DNA from: CAVSWN01 sp963770995
Lineage (GTDB): Bacteria > Acidobacteriota > Vicinamibacteria > Vicinamibacterales > CAVVIG01
Length of the DNA: 64,000 bases
NCBI GenBank assembly: GCA_963770995.1
Contig: CAVYRS010000002.1
Span: 186,001-250,000 of the forward strand
Direction of reading: 5' to 3'
Positions within the stretch are counted from its first letter, which is position 1, and every line of letters begins with the position of its first letter. The notes below the pieces were generated by a model. That model had not been told where the DNA came from, searched no databases, and saw only the letters and a program-made list of their open reading frames with translations. The translations under genes were made by a program, and so were the position numbers. Positions 61,849 through 64,000 of the stretch are shown piece by piece.

Positions 61849-64000
61849 TCAGTCGTTCCTGAGCACCACAATGGGATCCAGCGCGCCGGCGCGGCGCGCT
61901 GGAACAAAGGCTGCCGCGGCCGCCACCGCGAGCATGATGAGGCCCGCGCCGCCGACCAGTCGCAGATCCCACGCGGTCGCGTCGGGCAGCAGACTCTGCG
62001 CGAGCCGCGCGAGCGCGATTGAGCCCACGAGCCCGATCACGACTCCCAGGCCCGCAAGCCGCAGACCCTGCCCGAGCACGAGCCTCATCACGCGTCCCGC
62101 GTTGGCGCCGAGCGCCAGGCGGACACCGAGGTCGTGCATTCGCGATGAGACCGAATACGAGAGCATGCCGTACACGCCGATCGCTGCGAGCAGGAGGGCG
62201 GCGAATGCAAACGAGGTGAGCAGCGTCGCGTTGAATCGCGGACGCGAGACGGCTGCGCCGATCCGCTCGTCGAGCCTCATCGCGTCATACACGGGCAGCG
62301 TCGGGTCGACCGATGCCACCGCGGTACGCATCGCAGGTAAGAGCGCCGTCGCCGCGCCCCGTGCCTTGACGATCACCATCGTGTCCGGATACGAGAACTG
62401 CAGATAGGACGTGTAGAAATCCGCTCGATCGGACCGGTCGGGTTCATCCACACCTTCGTACTTCACGTCGCCCGCAACACCGACGATCTCCACCGTGTGC
62501 GCCGGATCCGAGAACGGCCCTGTCGTCGTGCCGAACCAGACACGTTTCCCGATGGCATTTTCGCCGGGCCAGAACCGCCGGGCTCCCGATTCGTTGACGA
62601 TCGCGACCGGCGGGCTGCCCGCGCGATCGGCGGGCGTCAGTGCCCGTCCGGCGAGGATCGGAATGCCCAGCGTGCGGAAGTAGTCGGCCGAAATGTAATG
62701 TCGTCCCACGCCAGGCGCATTCGCGCGATCGACCGGACGATCGGCAAGGAACAGGATCGTTCTCGAACAGCCGCTGAACGGCACGCACCGATTGACTGCA
62801 GCCGATTCGACGCCAGGCACCGCCTGGATCCGCGCCAGCAGACGGTCCACCGTTGCCGGACCAGACGCGACCGGATACCGCGAGCCAGGAGGTCGCACCC
62901 AGAACGTCAACACGTCGTCGGCTACGAAGCCGCTTCGCCGGCTCTGGATGCGCGCGAAGTTCTCGATCAGCAGTCCTGATGCGGTCAGCAGCAGGCAGGC
63001 GATCGCTACTTCGGTGACGACCAGAATCGAGAGCGCGTGCCCCCGGCGGCCGCCGCCGCGATCGTCCTCTTTGAGAGCGGTCACCAGTTGTGGACGTGAT
63101 GCGGCGAGCGCCGGCACGAGTGCGAACAGCAGCGTTGTACCCGACGCGACGGCGACGGCGAACAGCAGAACGGCTGGATCGAGCGCGGGAGCGCCGAGGC
63201 TGCCGAGCGCGCCGTAGTTGTTCCGGCCGCTCGCGATCACCGCCGGCGCCATCCGCGCGAAGACGCCGACGCCCCACCAGGCCAGAACGGTGCCGCACAC
63301 TCCCGCGACTGCGGCCATGACCAATCCCTCAGTGAGCAGGAGTTGCACCAGCCGGCGCCGGCCCGAACCGATGGCCAGCCGCACCGCGATCTCACGGCGC
63401 CTGACGCGCGCGCGGGCGAGCAGCAAGCTGGCCACATTGACGCAGGCGATGACCAGCACGCATGCCGCCGCCGCAAGCAGGACGAGCGCGGATTGTCGCA
63501 GCATCGGGTCGACCCGCGCTTCGCGAATCGGTACCGCCGCCGCGCCCCACACGGTACCGGGCACCGATCCGTTGCCGACAAAGCGGGGCCCGATCGCCGC
63601 CAGCTCCGCGTTCGCCTGCTGGAGGCTCAGGCCCTCCTTCAGCCGCGCGACGACGCTGATGAAGTTCTGCGGCGTCGTCAAGTACTCGGAATAGTAGAGG
63701 CGCGCCGCCATCGGCGGCGGAATCCAGAGCTCGGCCTTGCCGCTCAGTCCGGTGAAGCCCTCGGGCAGAATGCCGATGATGGTCAACGGTACGTCGTTGA
63801 CCACGATCGTCCTTCCGACGCTGGCGGGATCGCTTTCGAGCTTCCGCTTCCACAGCCGCGTACTGATGATCGCCACGGGCTGCGCACCCGCCGCCGAGCC
63901 TTCGTCGGCGGTGAAGATGCGGCCGGCGATCGGGTGTACGCGCAGCGCCTGAAAATAGCCGCGCGAGACCGTTTCGCCATCGATGTGTTCCGGATCCCCG
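61849..64000 (-). CDS. ADOP-type MacB/FtsX permease, 5' end outside window
   Basis: The minus frame is open from the right edge (base 63999) to the stop at 61849, giving about 716 residues of an intact permease lacking its N-terminus. Near the edge it reads 'GETVSRGYFQALRVHPIAGR' of the first periplasmic domain. Then 'LVLLAAAACVLVIACVNVAS', 'RREIAVRLAIGSGRRRLVQL', the second-half helix 'SILVVTEVAIACLLLTASGL', 'AALLLAAIGVYGMLSYSVSS', 'MHDLGVRLALGANAGRVMRL' and the ending 'ARRAGALDPIVVLRND'. It is transcribed away from the RodZ-like gene's promoter side. No ATPase gene is visible. Confidence 0.9.
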   Translation of the reverse strand, partial: GDPEHIDGETVSRGYFQALRVHPIAGRIFTADEGSAAGAQPVAIISTRLWKRKLESDPASVGRTIVVNDVPLTIIGILPEGFTGLSGKAELWIPPPMAARLYYSEYLTTPQNFISVVARLKEGLSLQQANAELAAIGPRFVGNGSVPGTVWGAAAVPIREARVDPMLRQSALVLLAAAACVLVIACVNVASLLLARARVRRREIAVRLAIGSGRRRLVQLLLTEGLVMAAVAGVCGTVLAWWGVGVFARMAPAVIASGRNNYGALGSLGAPALDPAVLLFAVAVASGTTLLFALVPALAASRPQLVTALKEDDRGGGRRGHALSILVVTEVAIACLLLTASGLLIENFARIQSRRSGFVADDVLTFWVRPPGSRYPVASGPATVDRLLARIQAVPGVESAAVNRCVPFSGCSRTILFLADRPVDRANAPGVGRHYISADYFRTLGIPILAGRALTPADRAGSPPVAIVNESGARRFWPGENAIGKRVWFGTTTGPFSDPAHTVEIVGVAGDVKYEGVDEPDRSDRADFYTSYLQFSYPDTMVIVKARGAATALLPAMRTAVASVDPTLPVYDAMRLDERIGAAVSRPRFNATLLTSFAFAALLLAAIGVYGMLSYSVSSRMHDLGVRLALGANAGRVMRLVLGQGLRLAGLGVVIGLVGSIALARLAQSLLPDATAWDLRLVGGAGLIMLAVAAAAAFVPARRAGALDPIVVLRND

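Noticed and set aside
1..64000. Search for tRNA, rRNA and riboswitch signatures
   Set aside because: No acceptor/T-arm pattern, rRNA segment or known riboswitch core was recognised on either strand by eye; small RNAs cannot be excluded.

Overview
The window is GC-rich bacterial DNA that most resembles an uncultured Acidobacteriota genome, probably Vicinamibacterales. The inference rests on gene content: at least six orphan MacB/FtsX-type permeases of the acidobacterial duplicated orphan permease (ADOP) kind with no ABC ATPase beside them, two of them preceded by PadR regulators; Ser/Thr kinases fused to TPR domains; a winged-helix/kinase/TPR fusion; PEGA-domain envelope proteins; a DUF1552/DUF1592 pair; CRTAC1-like VCBS-repeat and CocE-type secreted proteins. 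I found no rRNA, tRNA or CRISPR array.

Layout. 1-1874: end of an ADOP permease. 2084-10382: an iron island with an MbfA-like iron exporter, a thioredoxin-fold 2Fe-2S ferredoxin, a ferritin, an FTR1 permease, a PepSY membrane protein, a TonB siderophore receptor, a divergent DtxR-type regulator with a C-terminal cysteine cluster, and a second ferritin-like protein. 10.4-19.0 kb: PEGA/PKD protein, rhodanese, VapBC-type pair, sulfatase-fold enzyme, M28 peptidase and a parallel beta-helix protein. 19.0-37.0 kb: ADOP permeases (intact, frame-broken and fragmentary), a mosaic of permease and kinase pieces at 21.6-23.7 kb, a terpene-cyclase-fold protein, an ankyrin protein and a FecR / OmpA / CHASE2-HD-GYP operon. 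37.0-44.7 kb: two large receptor-like kinases flanking two small lipoproteins. 44.7-50.2 kb: a low-gene-density accessory stretch with a duplicated lipoprotein plus 53-residue-peptide module, two 20-bp-period tandem repeats and an IS91-type relic. 50.2-51.7 kb: a large serine recombinase. 51.7-60.7 kb: a minus-strand cluster (ankyrin, DUF1552, DUF1592 cytochrome, VCBS-repeat protein, CocE hydrolase), then a RodZ-like protein, an 85-bp palindromic element and another ADOP permease running off the right edge.

How parts work together. The iron genes combine ferric-siderophore uptake (TonB receptor, PepSY reductase-like protein, FTR1), storage (ferritins) and export (MbfA) under one likely iron-sensing regulator, whose intergenic region carries an inverted repeat over two facing -10 boxes. 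The FecR/OmpA/HD-GYP operon suggests envelope sensing coupled to cyclic-di-GMP breakdown. A striking feature is that frameshifts are clustered (15.4-16.9, 18.6, 19.0-23.1, 34.5-37.0, 51.7-57.2, 58.8-60.7 kb) while neighbouring multi-kilobase genes are intact. Conserved motifs survive across the shifts in most cases, so local consensus errors are a serious alternative to real gene decay.
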